In this document: piece after piece, positions 8,701 through 16,789 of the stretch
Layout of the letters: every line of letters starts with the position of its first letter
How positions within the stretch are numbered: the first letter of the stretch is position 1
Assembly: GCA_019323195.1 (NCBI GenBank)
Contig: JAHWHQ010000036.1
Location: forward strand, 1-64,000
Direction: 5' to 3'
Length of the DNA stretch: 64,000 nucleotides
Source: Candidatus Woesearchaeota archaeon
Lineage (GTDB): Archaea > Nanobdellota > Nanobdellia > Woesearchaeales > JACPBV01
Position numbers and translations under genes: made by a program
Notes under the pieces: generated by a model
What the model was told of the DNA's origin: nothing
What the model saw: the letters and a program-made list of their open reading frames with translations, nothing else
Database searches by the model: none

Positions 8701-9115
8701 AGGGATAAAAACAATACCAATCTCTGCAAGGCAGCTAGAAGCCCTGGTAAGGCTAAGCGAGGCTAATGCTAGATTGAGGCTGTCTGAAGAGGTTACAAGG
8801 AAAGATGCAAAAAATGCAATAAGCCTTCTTGAATACTCGCTTATGGATGTTGGGTTCGACAAGGAGACAGGAAAGATAGATATAGACAGGATAGCGACAG
8901 GGGTATCTGCCTCTGCAAGGAGCCATATAATTACAATAAAAGAGATAATCAATGAGCTGGAAGAGAAGATTGGAAAGACAATCCCAATAGATGATGTTGT
9001 CGCCGCAGCAAAGGAAAAAGGGATCAATGAGGACAAGGTTGAAGAGGTTGTGCAGAAACTTAAGATAAAAGGCGACCTATACGAGCCACGCAGCGGTTTT
9101 GTATCGCGCATATAA
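5711..9115 (+). CDS. mcm: Replicative DNA helicase MCM, interrupted by an intein
   Basis: The 3'-5' hexameric helicase that unwinds DNA at archaeal forks. The precursor is 1134 residues; removing the 463-residue intein leaves 671, normal for archaeal MCM. Visible parts are the N-terminal domain with a CPSC...CGCG zinc site (about residues 127-146), an OB/beta-hairpin region, Walker A GDPGAGK^S split by the intein, Walker B LVCIDEMDKI, sensor 1 AAANPKFGRF, the arginine-finger region LPPTLINRFDLIF, and a C-terminal winged helix (about 1070-1134). I prefer the ATG at 5711 over the TTG at 5690: a weak TTTAAT box about 25 nt upstream suggests a leaderless start, and the protein then begins MEAQKQIEKF. 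It sits between tbp and an RPA32-like gene, near the probable origin. Confidence 0.95.
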   Translation: MEAQKQIEKFKDLIEKSYLAVLNDNLRKDRKFLVIDFNELSRFDPELADILLEQPEDTIKAAEIAVDQLDIENSENTKIRFNNLPESQQIMIRNIRSRHLNKLYQIEGVVRQKSDVRPQVTAAKFECPSCGNVINVLQLDSSFKEPSRCGCGRKGKFRLVSKELVDAQGIVLEESPESLEGGEQPKRMNVFLKDDLVSPISEKKTSPGAKIRVVGLTKEVPIITRTGTKSTRFDLLIEANYVEPVEETFYEVEVTEEEERQIRELAEDPKLTQKLIKSIAPSIYGYEKVKEAILLQMMGGVHKVRKDGVVSRGDMHVLLVGDPGAGKCLDASSKIVLEDGEITSIKSFYEKNVSFSNLNRGTMKIFSINEDGLNFTAQPVRFWSRRSPEKMLKILTETGNEIIVTKEHPLFTTDDGLIFAKEAYEYKVGDYVATPSRINVEGALQVIPTDVVKSKSKNRVKYKIRGVLDAEFARLLGYLVGDGNVRFNKTTGVIRFSNNNQELLRDFEGLIKKLFDHKVTKNRKRGTDCWDYRCFSIELARILEKIDINITKKSDKMCICPLLCKSPNYVLKEFIRSLFDCEGHIRKDRREIEFSSKSKGLIYDLKLVLLRFGIISQISSALKCATNTKDKIKRRYYRLRISGKDVLDYYDQIGFVSSEKQDRLRVWKESKIKLNTNLNVVPGLKDVLRVVRKKYGLSQFSFEVRRSTYQHYEKGDRFPSYEKLRSVCKTYDGLKIKDPLIGLLNQIAKTDIFWDKIKSIDTIDANEGFVYDLEIEKTHNFIAGGVVVHNSALLKRSNKIAPKSRYISGKGVSGAGLTAAVVKDEFLKGWSLEAGAMVLASNGLVCIDEMDKISPEDRSAMHEAMENQTVSISKANIQATLVAKTTVLAAANPKFGRFDPYGIVAEQIDLPPTLINRFDLIFTIKDLPDEKRDSLLATHILNLHQNPKIEEPELSTDLLKKYIGYAKRKIKPVLSDGAIEEIKKYYLKMRASGGSEEGIKTIPISARQLEALVRLSEANARLRLSEEVTRKDAKNAISLLEYSLMDVGFDKETGKIDIDRIATGVSASARSHIITIKEIINELEEKIGKTIPIDDVVAAAKEKGINEDKVEEVVQKLKIKGDLYEPRSGFVSRI
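6692..8080 (+). other. MCM intein with LAGLIDADG homing endonuclease
   Basis: A 463-residue in-frame intervening protein between Lys and Ser of the Walker A loop. It begins with the catalytic Cys (CLDASSKIVLEDG). Block B is VTKEHPLFT, with the usual TxxH. It ends in the penultimate-His/Asn pair GGVVVHN followed by Ser+1, so all protein-splicing residues are present. Two LAGLIDADG-type motifs, LLGYLVGDGNV (about intein residues 149-159) and FIRSLFDCEGHI (about 248-259), form a homing endonuclease. The second endonuclease domain is followed by a helix-turn-helix-like insert (KKYGLSQFSFEVRRSTYQHY), probably for DNA recognition. The stretch is visibly more AT-rich and A-ending in codon use than the flanking exteins. 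The position is a known intein site in MCM/CDC21 proteins. The active-site acids (D in GDG, E in DCEG) look intact. Confidence 0.93.
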
Positions 9116-9130
9116 TGTCTTTTTTGGGCC
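9116..9130 (+). terminator. T-run after mcm
   Basis: TGTCTTTTTTGGG lies directly after the mcm stop. Oligo-T on the coding strand is the usual intrinsic termination signal in archaea, and a new TATA box follows 30 nt later. Weak evidence. Confidence 0.35.
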
Positions 9131-9158
9131 AATATCTGTTTTCTTAAAAACAAAAAAA

Positions 9159-9196
9159 TATATAAAGAACAGCAGTTACTTTTTTAATGGGGGTTT
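9159..9196 (+). promoter_or_regulatory. Promoter of the RPA32-like gene
   Basis: TATATAAAG (9159-9167) predicts a transcription start near 9188. That falls on an in-frame ATG at 9187 and 14 nt before a second ATG at 9202, which has GGGGG in front of it. Either a leaderless or a short-leader start is possible. Confidence 0.6.
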
Positions 9197-9201
9197 TATT
9201 C

Positions 9202-9867
9202 ATGGAGAAATTACAGAAGAGGCAAGTAGCTTATAAGGTAAGGATCGATGATATCATCAAAGGCGAGTATGTAAAGGAAGAGGGTGAATGGGTCCCGAAC
9301 TACATCAGGATAGGGGACAAGAAGGCTTCAAGGGTTAACTTAATTGCGGTTGTTGTCTCAAAACATGACCTGGAGAATACCAACTACCAAAGCATGATCA
9401 TAGATGACGGGTCAGGCAGAATCTCAATAAGAAGCTTTGATGAAGGAAATAATTTCAACAATATTGGGGTTGGAGATTTCGTATTGGTGGTGGGAAGGCC
9501 AAGGGAATATTTCAATGAGAAATACATAGTCCTGGAGATATTCAAAAAGATAAAGGACCCTATGTGGGTAGAGGTAAGAAAATTAGAGCTTGGCGGCAAT
9601 AAGGAGAGCAAAAAAGAGCCGATAATGAATGAGCGGCCCGAGGAAGCCGGCAAAGAAGAAGCAATTGATGCAGATAAGACTTCAGGAGAGGATATGGCCA
9701 AGAGGATATTCAAGCTTATAAAGGAGGAAGACAGGGGTAGCGGAGTAGATACGCAGGAGGTAATAACAAAATCAAATATAAATGAGGCAGAAAGGATCAT
9801 AACCCGGCTGCTTGAAGAGGGAGAGGTCTTTGAGATCAAGCCAGGAAAACTTAAGATACTAGAATAA
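9202..9867 (+). CDS. RPA32-like single-stranded-DNA-binding protein (OB fold plus winged helix)
   Basis: A 221-residue protein. Residues 5-115 form an OB fold: AYKVRIDDIIKGEYV, then an IRIGDKKASRVNLIAVVVSK strand pair, and SMIIDDGSGRISIRSFDE, which has the 'DDGSG.I..R.F' signature of RPA2-type domains. A charged linker (about 130-160) leads to a C-terminal winged helix (AKRIFKLIKEEDRGSG...EVITKSN) like that of RPA32, which docks partner proteins. In archaea such proteins bind ssDNA or accompany a larger RPA in replication and repair. The start at 9202 follows a GGGGG ribosome-binding site; a leaderless ATG at 9187 would add MGVLF. The 3' end overlaps the convergent SpoIIM-family gene by 9 nt. 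It is adjacent to mcm and near the origin, which fits a replication role. Confidence 0.82.
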   Translation: MEKLQKRQVAYKVRIDDIIKGEYVKEEGEWVPNYIRIGDKKASRVNLIAVVVSKHDLENTNYQSMIIDDGSGRISIRSFDEGNNFNNIGVGDFVLVVGRPREYFNEKYIVLEIFKKIKDPMWVEVRKLELGGNKESKKEPIMNERPEEAGKEEAIDADKTSGEDMAKRIFKLIKEEDRGSGVDTQEVITKSNINEAERIITRLLEEGEVFEIKPGKLKILE

Positions 9868-10692
9868 TACAGGCGTAACAAAGGATTCTAGGAGGGCTGC
9901 TACCAGGAGGATAACAATGGACAGCAAAAGGAGGTCTGTCGAGTCCAAAAGGACATTCTGAAATTTTTTCGACCTGAAGTCGTGCTTTATTATGGCTATA
10001 GAAACGATGCCGGCAGCAAGACCGCCTATGAAATAAGCCAGGATCTCGGGTATGCCGTGGACCATATACCTTAAGATGCCAAGGGATGCTATCTTAAAGT
10101 AAACAGTGAAATGGGCCACGCCGGAGACGTTGCTCCTTATAAAATTGCCTATGGCAGCACCTATGACCGATGCGTTCCATGCAAGGATAAAAATTGCCCC
10201 AAAACCATAGACAAAGGCAAAGACCAGGCAGAGTATCAGGACCTTGATGTTATTAAAGAAGATCTTTGAGAATAAAGCAAACTGGTTTACGCTGTGGCCG
10301 GTTATCTGGGTATTAATATCTGTAATTGTCTTTGTCTGGATGGAGAACAAGGTGTTAGTGACATTAGCAGGAAGAAAGACATACCATAGCGTGAAAGAGA
10401 TAGTAATGCCCAAAAAAAGGAATATGAAAAATGAGAGCGCCCTGCCATGCTCTTTTATGAGGGCCCTTTCACTGGATATTTCCAGGTCCTTTTTTTCTTC
10501 GAGCTTAATTGTCCCATACATGATAGGGACAGAAGCCGTCACTGTCAGAAAAACCATCACAAGGCTGGCATGGGGCCTGAAGATCCACAGGCTTAAAAGT
10601 ATGGCTATGGAAGAATAGAACATACCTATAAAGAACATCTCCCATGGCTTTCTTTCTGCCTTGAACGGCTTTATTAAGGATTCTACGACCAT
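9859..10692 (-). CDS. SpoIIM-family (DUF95) integral membrane protein
   Basis: A 277-residue protein with about six hydrophobic segments. The C-terminal half carries the family signature: FILAWNASVIGAAIGNFIR, then MVHGIPEILAYFIGGLAAGI. The N-terminal MVVESLIKPFKAERKPWEMF with two helices is also typical. In sporulating bacteria SpoIIM is part of the engulfment machinery; archaeal relatives are widespread and of unknown role, perhaps in membrane remodelling or transport. A TATA box (TATAAATAAC, 10711-10720 on the minus strand) sits about 25 nt before the ATG, so the mRNA is probably leaderless. The gene shares a divergent intergenic region with aIF2-beta and overlaps the convergent RPA32-like gene at its 3' end. 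Confidence 0.85.
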   Translation of the reverse strand: MVVESLIKPFKAERKPWEMFFIGMFYSSIAILLSLWIFRPHASLVMVFLTVTASVPIMYGTIKLEEKKDLEISSERALIKEHGRALSFFIFLFLGITISFTLWYVFLPANVTNTLFSIQTKTITDINTQITGHSVNQFALFSKIFFNNIKVLILCLVFAFVYGFGAIFILAWNASVIGAAIGNFIRSNVSGVAHFTVYFKIASLGILRYMVHGIPEILAYFIGGLAAGIVSIAIIKHDFRSKKFQNVLLDSTDLLLLSIVILLVAALLESFVTPVLF

Positions 10693-10710
10693 CTTTGGAT
10701 TTTTTAGCTG

Positions 10711-10806
10711 GTTATTTATATAGTTTTCTATAGGATTTCCCTATATAAAAAAGATTAAATACCTTTGAATATATAAACATAACTGAAAATAATTAAATTT
10801 ATATAG
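10711..10806. promoter_or_regulatory. Divergent leaderless promoters (spoIIM-like / aIF2-beta)
   Basis: The minus-strand TATA box is at 10711-10720 and the plus-strand one, ATTTATATAG, at about 10797-10806. Each is placed so that transcription starts within about 5 nt of the start codon (10692 and 10831). An additional AT-rich box GAATATATAAAC (about 10768-10779) lies between them. Confidence 0.6.
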
Positions 10807-10830
10807 GGTTCATGACTTTCACCTGTTAAA

Positions 10831-11238
10831 GTGGAATATAAAGAACTATTAAAGAAAGCCAGGGAACAATTGCCCAAATCTGTTTTCGAGAAAGAAAGGT
10901 TTGAAATACCCAAGGCAAGGGGCCATATACAGGGGAACAGGACTGTATTAAGCAACTTTCTCCAGATAGCTGATATATTGGGAAGACCAGCAGAACATCT
11001 GCTTAAATATATCCTTAAAGAGCTGGCTACGCCGGGAGAGGTTAAGAAAAGCGGCTCTGTCATAATAGGAACAAAGGTGGGAGCCTCAAGGATAAATGAA
11101 AAGATTAGGCAATATGCTAACGAGTTTGTTCTTTGCAGTGAATGCGGAAAGCCTGACACAAAGATAGAAAAAGAGGATAAGTTTACTTTTTTAAAGTGCC
11201 ATGCATGCGGAGCAAAACATCCTATAAAGGCCAGATAA
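10831..11238 (+). CDS. Translation initiation factor aIF2 subunit beta
   Basis: A 135-residue subunit of the archaeal initiation factor that brings Met-tRNAi to the ribosome. The N-terminal part has the core IPKARGHIQGNRTVLSNF and the alpha/beta domain (about 25-95, ending VGASRINEKIRQYANEFV). The C-terminal zinc ribbon has CSEC...CHAC (about residues 102-129). The length matches archaeal aIF2-beta, which lacks the eukaryotic Lys-block extension. The start codon is GTG (MEYKELL...); a TATA box ending at 10806 predicts a start of transcription about 5 nt upstream, so it is leaderless. A DUF424 gene follows 93 nt downstream; the two are often neighbours in archaea. Confidence 0.95.
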   Translation: MEYKELLKKAREQLPKSVFEKERFEIPKARGHIQGNRTVLSNFLQIADILGRPAEHLLKYILKELATPGEVKKSGSVIIGTKVGASRINEKIRQYANEFVLCSECGKPDTKIEKEDKFTFLKCHACGAKHPIKAR

Positions 11239-11331
11239 AAGCTGCTTATAAGACAATCTGGACTGATGTTTTGCAGGAGGATGTTTTTGTAATAACCAAA
11301 TTGTATGCATTTGATATGATTGATGTTCAAA

Positions 11332-11622
11332 ATGATAGTTAAGATACATAAGACTGCAGAAGGAAGGAAGATAGTGGCTATATGCGACAATAACCTGATA
11401 GGGAAGAGGTTTGAAGAAGGAAAACTGCAGCTTGACCTGAATTCTGCTTTCTATAAAGGAAAAGAGATGGGGAAGGAAGAGGTTAAGGAGCTGCTTAAAG
11501 AGCCCTGTATTGTAAATATAGTGGGTGAAGAAAGCGTTAATTTCGCCCTACAGGCAGGAATCGCGAATAAGAAAGATGTTCTCAGGATAAGCAATATACC
11601 CCATGTAGAGGCAATAATATAG
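11332..11622 (+). CDS. DUF424 family protein
   Basis: A 96-residue protein, MIVKIHKTAEGRKIVAICDNNLIGKRFEEGK, ending in NIVGEESVNFALQAGIANKKDVLRISNIPHVEAII. The 'CD.NLIGK.FEEG...LD....FY.G' block and the 'NIVGE.SV..A...G.I....V..I..IPHAQ.I'-type ending are those of the archaeal DUF424 family, whose function is unknown but which often neighbours aIF2-beta. I chose the ATG at 11332; in-frame TTG (11320) and ATG (11323) codons add only four and three residues. There is no clear ribosome-binding site. The convergent DP2 gene ends 21 nt beyond its stop. Confidence 0.85.
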   Translation: MIVKIHKTAEGRKIVAICDNNLIGKRFEEGKLQLDLNSAFYKGKEMGKEEVKELLKEPCIVNIVGEESVNFALQAGIANKKDVLRISNIPHVEAII

Positions 11623-11643
11623 CAAAGTAGAAGCGAATTTGAT

Positions 11644-14600
11644 TCAGCCAAACCACTGCCCCAAAGCTATCTGCTTTTCCTTTTCTTTGCCAAAAATACC
11701 TTCAACCCTTCTTTTTGTAAGTTCCAGGCTTAGCTTCAGATAGGAAGGAAGGTCGTATTTGGCTGCAAGGCTTATTGCAGGCTCAAGATACTTTATTATA
11801 GAGCCTTCTGAGATAGTAAATATTATCTTCCCCCCGCATTTTGTGCACTTGCCCACTAATGGCGGCCGGCGGTATTTCTGGTTGCAGTTAACGCACCTGA
11901 AGACCTGCTGGGAAAATTTCCTTAGGTTTCCTTTTATGTCGCGTATGAAATGCTTCTCTATGACCAGCCTTGCAACATCTCCTGTATCTACGGCCCTTAT
12001 CTTCTCTGCAAGGTCCATCTGGCCCTTAAGCTTTTCTTCCATCGAGGGAAGGGTCTTATATGCAGAACACCTCTTGCCGTCATTAAGGTCGCCCAAGTCG
12101 TGGGTAAACCAGAAATCTTCATACTGCCCTTCCTTGTTAAGCCGCTTGCCTAACTGATCTATCTCAACATCCCATGGCTGCTTGTACTGCAAACAGGCCT
12201 CATAGAACTCCAAGGGGTACCTTTTTGCCACATCAAGGTCAAAAACCATATCATCGACCTCTGCAGGAATCAGGGCAGAGGTCAAGACAAGGGGGGCATC
12301 CTGGGTTGCGCCACGGTTGTTGGGGAGGAACTGCCTTGAGAAATTCAGCAGGATGTCCATTATAAGGGTCACTGATGCCTCATCGCCATCGCAGTCACGC
12401 CTAGTAGCAGCGTGAAAGATAGGATGGGCGTAAAAGCCAAGGGTTTTTGAAAAGCCTATTATCCTGCCAGTTGTTGCTGCTGAGGTATGGGGCGCTAAAG
12501 CGATCACCAGCTTGCCTGCAAGATCGGCAGGTGATCTAAGGCTGTAGAACGGCTTAAGATGGTAGAATTCAACCAAAAGGTCGTCAATAAAGTTTGCCAG
12601 CCGGAACAGGATCTGGTCAGCGCCTTCTTCTGGGGACTCGTCACAGGCAGGCAGTATCAGGTCCTGGGGGCGCAATTCGAGAACCTGGCCAGGATCAACC
12701 AGCTCTTTCCCGTATATGTCTTTCACGTACCCCAGCACTTTCAGCTTCTCTATGCTTGTCTGTATCTCTTTTGGCTTGAAGTGGGTTATTGCAAGCTGGG
12801 TCATATCATACCTTGTTGTTCCGTCTTTATTGACATATATGTCGTGCTTCGCCCTTAGGATGCCTTTTGCAAGGTGCTCTGGGATATGGTCTTTATTGGA
12901 TGTTCCCCTAACGCCCTTGATCAAATCAGGCATGGTTTTTTCACCCATATTGCCCATGATTCTCTTGAAAATGCTGTTTATGTCGATGCTTTTTTTCATG
13001 TATGGCCTTGCTGTCCCGTGCTTGCATTCCCCATTTTCCAGAACCCCGCAATCCTTGCAGAAATAAAGTTTCTTTGCCTTTTTGCCGCAGCTTTCACAAA
13101 CGCTGAAAACTGTTTCTTTGCTACAGCCTGGACAGCGGTAAAGGGGAAATTCTGCGGTTATCTTTCCTGATTCCATGGCTGTCTGGAAACACCTTAGCTT
13201 GCCCCCTTCATCCCCGACAGGGAAAAGCACGTGCGGAGAGCCTGTAAGTTTTCTCATCTTGGCTTTTTCAGGGCGCCCCATCCTGGCGCCTATGAAATAA
13301 CCTGACTTATCTCTAAGCTTTATGGGGGAAATAAGGTTTATTATCTCAACGGGCTTCTTTTCCATATTTTTTCTTACAGTTTCCATTAGCCCGGAATGTC
13401 CTTTGCCTGCTGATAAGGAGAACATCTCTGAGAGAACAAGAGCATCCTCTTTTTCTATCAAGACGTATTCGTTGCTTATGAACCTGTGGGGAAGGCCAAT
13501 GACCTCAAGGGTTCTTTTCTTTTCCTTGTCAAGGGGAAGGACTATCTTATGAATCTTACCTTCCTGCTCGACTACGCTGGACCTGCTGAGCCATTCAAGG
13601 AGACCTAAAAGGTCTTTTGATGATACAAGGTTCCAGTGATAGGTATAATAGGGGTAAAGAGGGATGCCCAATTTCTTTGAAAGCTGTACAGAAGCGAGGG
13701 CAGTCAGCCTCTGGCCCAAAGGGTCTCTAAGGAGGGTATCAAGAGCGTCTGGAGAGATGCCGGTAATCTCTGAAAGCTTGTCAAGGTCAAGATTTCCAAA
13801 GGTGCTTACTGTGGCTTTCTCAAGCTCCTGCACCCACCACTCCTCACAATACCCTGGAGGAAGAAGAGGGTGGGCCCTGTTGAAGAAATCGCCATAGCTG
13901 AAAAGTATGTCTCCCATGAAAAGAATCTCTTTTATCTGGCCTGCTAATTTCTTTGCCTGTTTTGTGGTCTCGAGCCTTAGAACGTCCCCGTTAGTTAATT
14001 TAACAACCGGCCCTTCGATAGTATCGCAGCAGGACATTGCAGCTGCTTTTCCAGGGCGCTCTACTTTCAGCTGCGTACCTATGGCTATGTAGCCGTTTAA
14101 AGCGTACGTCAATGCCGGATGGATAGAGGCAGAAGAATAACCGCTGGTCCTTGCCCGGCCGTACCTCAGGCGGAAGCCGCCTTCCCTTAACGGATGCGTC
14201 AAAACAGGGCGGCCGGCAACGAGGTCAGAGATATAGGTATAGATGGGGGCTACCTTGCCCGTATCCTCTGTCGTGCTTTTGGATTTGACCTTTTTCTGGA
14301 GCTTGATGAAATCACCAAGGAAAAGCCATTCGTCAAGCCCGAAGTCCTTTCCCCACTTGCTGACCTGCTTCCACAGCTTGGGGGCTTTCTGGGCGATCCC
14401 CTCCCCAATAACCAGGCAGACACCGGACCTAATCCTATTCGTCTCTATCCTTTCAAGATCCTTATACCTGGAGACCTCTATCTCCTCTGAAGGATCGCCG
14501 GAGACCTGGATTGGGAGGTTCTTTGCCAAAAAGGATATCTCTTCCCTGCTAGGGAGGTACTGTAGATTAGTAACACGTTCATGATAATCATAGAGCTCTG

Positions 14601-15183
14601 TCACCGTCCTGTTGATCTCGTCTTCTGTCGGGTCGTAAGGAAGGTAACCCATCTGCTTCCTGACATAGTCTGAGACGATGGTGGAGACGGCAGCAGCTGT
14701 CCCCCCTGCAGACCTTATAGGTCCGGAGTACATCAGACAGAAGTATTCCCTGCCGTCCTTCCTCTTATTCAGCCTGAGCTCGACAAAACCCTCTATGGGG
14801 GAAGCGACTATGCCTAAGGTAAGGTAGGCGATACCTACCCTTATCCCTGTCTCCATGGCCTTTAGCTTAGTGCTGAACCTGCAGAGCTTTTCCTGCGATA
14901 CCTCAAGTGATATAGTAAGGGCGACCCTCCAGTCAAGGTCTCCAAATTTTTTCTCCAGCTCCTTTATCCTTTGAGAAAGGCCGGAGTTCTCTATCTCAGG
15001 GACTATGGTGGAGATAAGGCCCTCTACCCTCTCCGCCATGTTCTTGGCCAGAGGAACAGCAGCATCGTCCTCAGGGTCATAGCCGAGGCTTCTTGCCTTT
15101 TTTGCAGCTTCATAAGCCGCCTTTACCTGCTGCTCTATCTGCCCAAGGTATTTTTTCATTTCCTTGCTTGCTGTCGGCTCCAT
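11644..15183 (-). CDS. polC: DNA polymerase D large (catalytic) subunit DP2
   Basis: The 1179-residue polymerising subunit of archaeal family-D DNA polymerase. Visible parts are the N-terminal region with the YSGPIRSAGGTAAAVS motif (about 150-165), a LRYGRARTSGYSSASIHPAL block (about 340-360), two Cys clusters (CPGCSKETVFSVCESCG and FCKDCG, about 680-715), the catalytic RRDCDGDEASV with the essential Asp residues (about 927-937), and a C-terminal zinc module CVNCNQKY...CTKCGG (about 1100-1125). The protein ends QIALGQWFG, a PCNA-binding PIP box (QxxLxxWF). No intein is present, unlike in several euryarchaeal DP2 genes. It starts 1 nt after the DP1 stop, in the operon orc1-DP1-DP2. Confidence 0.96.
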   Translation of the reverse strand: MEPTASKEMKKYLGQIEQQVKAAYEAAKKARSLGYDPEDDAAVPLAKNMAERVEGLISTIVPEIENSGLSQRIKELEKKFGDLDWRVALTISLEVSQEKLCRFSTKLKAMETGIRVGIAYLTLGIVASPIEGFVELRLNKRKDGREYFCLMYSGPIRSAGGTAAAVSTIVSDYVRKQMGYLPYDPTEDEINRTVTELYDYHERVTNLQYLPSREEISFLAKNLPIQVSGDPSEEIEVSRYKDLERIETNRIRSGVCLVIGEGIAQKAPKLWKQVSKWGKDFGLDEWLFLGDFIKLQKKVKSKSTTEDTGKVAPIYTYISDLVAGRPVLTHPLREGGFRLRYGRARTSGYSSASIHPALTYALNGYIAIGTQLKVERPGKAAAMSCCDTIEGPVVKLTNGDVLRLETTKQAKKLAGQIKEILFMGDILFSYGDFFNRAHPLLPPGYCEEWWVQELEKATVSTFGNLDLDKLSEITGISPDALDTLLRDPLGQRLTALASVQLSKKLGIPLYPYYTYHWNLVSSKDLLGLLEWLSRSSVVEQEGKIHKIVLPLDKEKKRTLEVIGLPHRFISNEYVLIEKEDALVLSEMFSLSAGKGHSGLMETVRKNMEKKPVEIINLISPIKLRDKSGYFIGARMGRPEKAKMRKLTGSPHVLFPVGDEGGKLRCFQTAMESGKITAEFPLYRCPGCSKETVFSVCESCGKKAKKLYFCKDCGVLENGECKHGTARPYMKKSIDINSIFKRIMGNMGEKTMPDLIKGVRGTSNKDHIPEHLAKGILRAKHDIYVNKDGTTRYDMTQLAITHFKPKEIQTSIEKLKVLGYVKDIYGKELVDPGQVLELRPQDLILPACDESPEEGADQILFRLANFIDDLLVEFYHLKPFYSLRSPADLAGKLVIALAPHTSAATTGRIIGFSKTLGFYAHPIFHAATRRDCDGDEASVTLIMDILLNFSRQFLPNNRGATQDAPLVLTSALIPAEVDDMVFDLDVAKRYPLEFYEACLQYKQPWDVEIDQLGKRLNKEGQYEDFWFTHDLGDLNDGKRCSAYKTLPSMEEKLKGQMDLAEKIRAVDTGDVARLVIEKHFIRDIKGNLRKFSQQVFRCVNCNQKYRRPPLVGKCTKCGGKIIFTISEGSIIKYLEPAISLAAKYDLPSYLKLSLELTKRRVEGIFGKEKEKQIALGQWFG

Positions 15184-15184
15184 T

Positions 15185-16759
15185 TTAGATGAATTTCAAG
15201 ATTTTTATTTCCCTGGTCTTAAGGTTTACAAGAGGTATCCTGCCTGGTTCCGGGTTATGGCCCACCTTTTCCTGGAAGGATGTCTTTGACTGCCAGCACG
15301 AGCCGCTTATCAAAGTTATATTCCTATAGTTTGCAGCTATAGACTTATGGATGTGGCCGGTGATAAAGAAATCCGGCTCTCTGGCTATTACTAGGGGGTC
15401 CTGCTGCGCGTCAGGGGCGTATAATGTGGAGGTGTGGGTTGGAGCGAGATGCCTTCTCCTAAGAAGAAACTTCATGATGCGGTCTGCGCGGTTATAGCCG
15501 CCGTTGTTCCTTATCGAATCTACGTTCGCAACAAAATAATCGAAAGAGTAGCCATGGTAAAGCAGCACATCAAAACCGGAGAACTCTTCAGAGGAGTGAA
15601 TATTGACCAGCGCAGGGTTGGAGACAGAGGTTATATTAGGGAGCCTGTAGATGGGCTCTGCAAAATCCCTGTAAAGGGGAGGCTGGGGCTCGGCTATGCG
15701 CATGGCATCGTGGTTTCCAGGGCAGATTATAAGGTGTATTCTTGAAGGTATCTGCTTCAGCAGACCTGCGCAGGCTTCATACTGGGAGTAAATATCTTTT
15801 ATGTCGAGTTCCTTTTCCTGCTCAGGGTAGATGCCGCAGCCGTCAACAAGGTCGCCAACGATGAATATGTACTCAACTTTTGACGCTATTTCCTTCTGTT
15901 TTTCGTTGCCGGCCTGCCCGTTTATCCATTTAAGGAACCTGTTGAAGGCTTCGGGAAGAAAATTATTGGAGCCTACATGCAGGTCTGAAAGGAATAAGGC
16001 ATAAGCTTCAGACGGGCTTTTTTTAAGCTTCCTGGCGGTGACTTCGGGCCAGAACAGCTTGTTGGCGAAAACTATGTTGGTGCCGTTAACCCCGCTGATG
16101 CCAAGGATCTCGTCAAGGACTATTGACCTGGCCTCTTCGAAGGTGTCCGGCTTGTTCTTGTTTACCAGGACGTTTATGGAGCCGGTCTGGTCCTCTAACG
16201 TCAGGATAAGGTTCTTGTTTTTTGTCAGCTGCTTGTCCGATACCATTCCAATCAAGGAGACAGAATCACGGTCTTTCTTGTTTTTTATCCGGTTAATGGT
16301 GGTAATGTTCTTAAGGTCGGGCCTTTGACGAAGCAGCTTTTCTATGGCCTTATACCGCATATTAAAATACCGGACAAAATCCTGGATGTCCCTTTTTTTT
16401 GGGTTCTCGTCATAGGAGTGCACTACTTTAACCTTTTCATCGGTGATTTTTGCCTTCTTGGTGTAAAGGTATTTTATGAATTTAGGGTAAATCTTGCTTT
16501 CTTTCCCTTTTTCCATCTGTGCTTTTGATCTCTCTAGGTCAGGCCAGTTGAGGTCCAGTACAGAAAGGCTTTGAAGGGCATCATTAATGTCGTTGTTGAG
16601 GAAAAGGAAATTCTGAAGGTTTATTTTGCGGGTTATAAGGGAGTAGATCTCTTCTGCGTGCTTCTGGCTTATATTATCAAGGATGTCTGAGCTTAGGAGG
16701 ATATCTTTACCAAGAAAAAAATCTACTACCTGCTTTTTTTGGATTGCTTCCTGCTTCAT
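15185..16759 (-). CDS. polB: DNA polymerase D small subunit DP1 (3'-5' exonuclease)
   Basis: A 524-residue proofreading subunit of PolD. The N-terminal third is the helical/interaction part. An OB fold follows (about 165-250, NKNLILTLEDQTGSINVLVNK). A calcineurin-like phosphoesterase domain follows with its metal ligands intact: FLSDLHVGS (about 258), IVGDLVDG, CPGNHDAM (about 350), LYHGYSFD and ITGHIHKS (about 467). These residues make the Mre11-like nuclease site, so proofreading should be active. The gene lies between orc1 (29 nt upstream) and DP2 (1 nt downstream), the same order as in many Euryarchaeota. The ATG at 16759 (MKQEAIQKKQ) is a fitting start for the family. Confidence 0.96.
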   Translation of the reverse strand: MKQEAIQKKQVVDFFLGKDILLSSDILDNISQKHAEEIYSLITRKINLQNFLFLNNDINDALQSLSVLDLNWPDLERSKAQMEKGKESKIYPKFIKYLYTKKAKITDEKVKVVHSYDENPKKRDIQDFVRYFNMRYKAIEKLLRQRPDLKNITTINRIKNKKDRDSVSLIGMVSDKQLTKNKNLILTLEDQTGSINVLVNKNKPDTFEEARSIVLDEILGISGVNGTNIVFANKLFWPEVTARKLKKSPSEAYALFLSDLHVGSNNFLPEAFNRFLKWINGQAGNEKQKEIASKVEYIFIVGDLVDGCGIYPEQEKELDIKDIYSQYEACAGLLKQIPSRIHLIICPGNHDAMRIAEPQPPLYRDFAEPIYRLPNITSVSNPALVNIHSSEEFSGFDVLLYHGYSFDYFVANVDSIRNNGGYNRADRIMKFLLRRRHLAPTHTSTLYAPDAQQDPLVIAREPDFFITGHIHKSIAANYRNITLISGSCWQSKTSFQEKVGHNPEPGRIPLVNLKTREIKILKFI

Positions 16760-16789
16760 TTTAGGTAAGAAGGACTATTCCTTAGTTGG

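Noticed and set aside
11644..15183. Intein in DP2
   Set aside because: Length is that of an uninterrupted DP2 and no splice-junction or LAGLIDADG motif is present.
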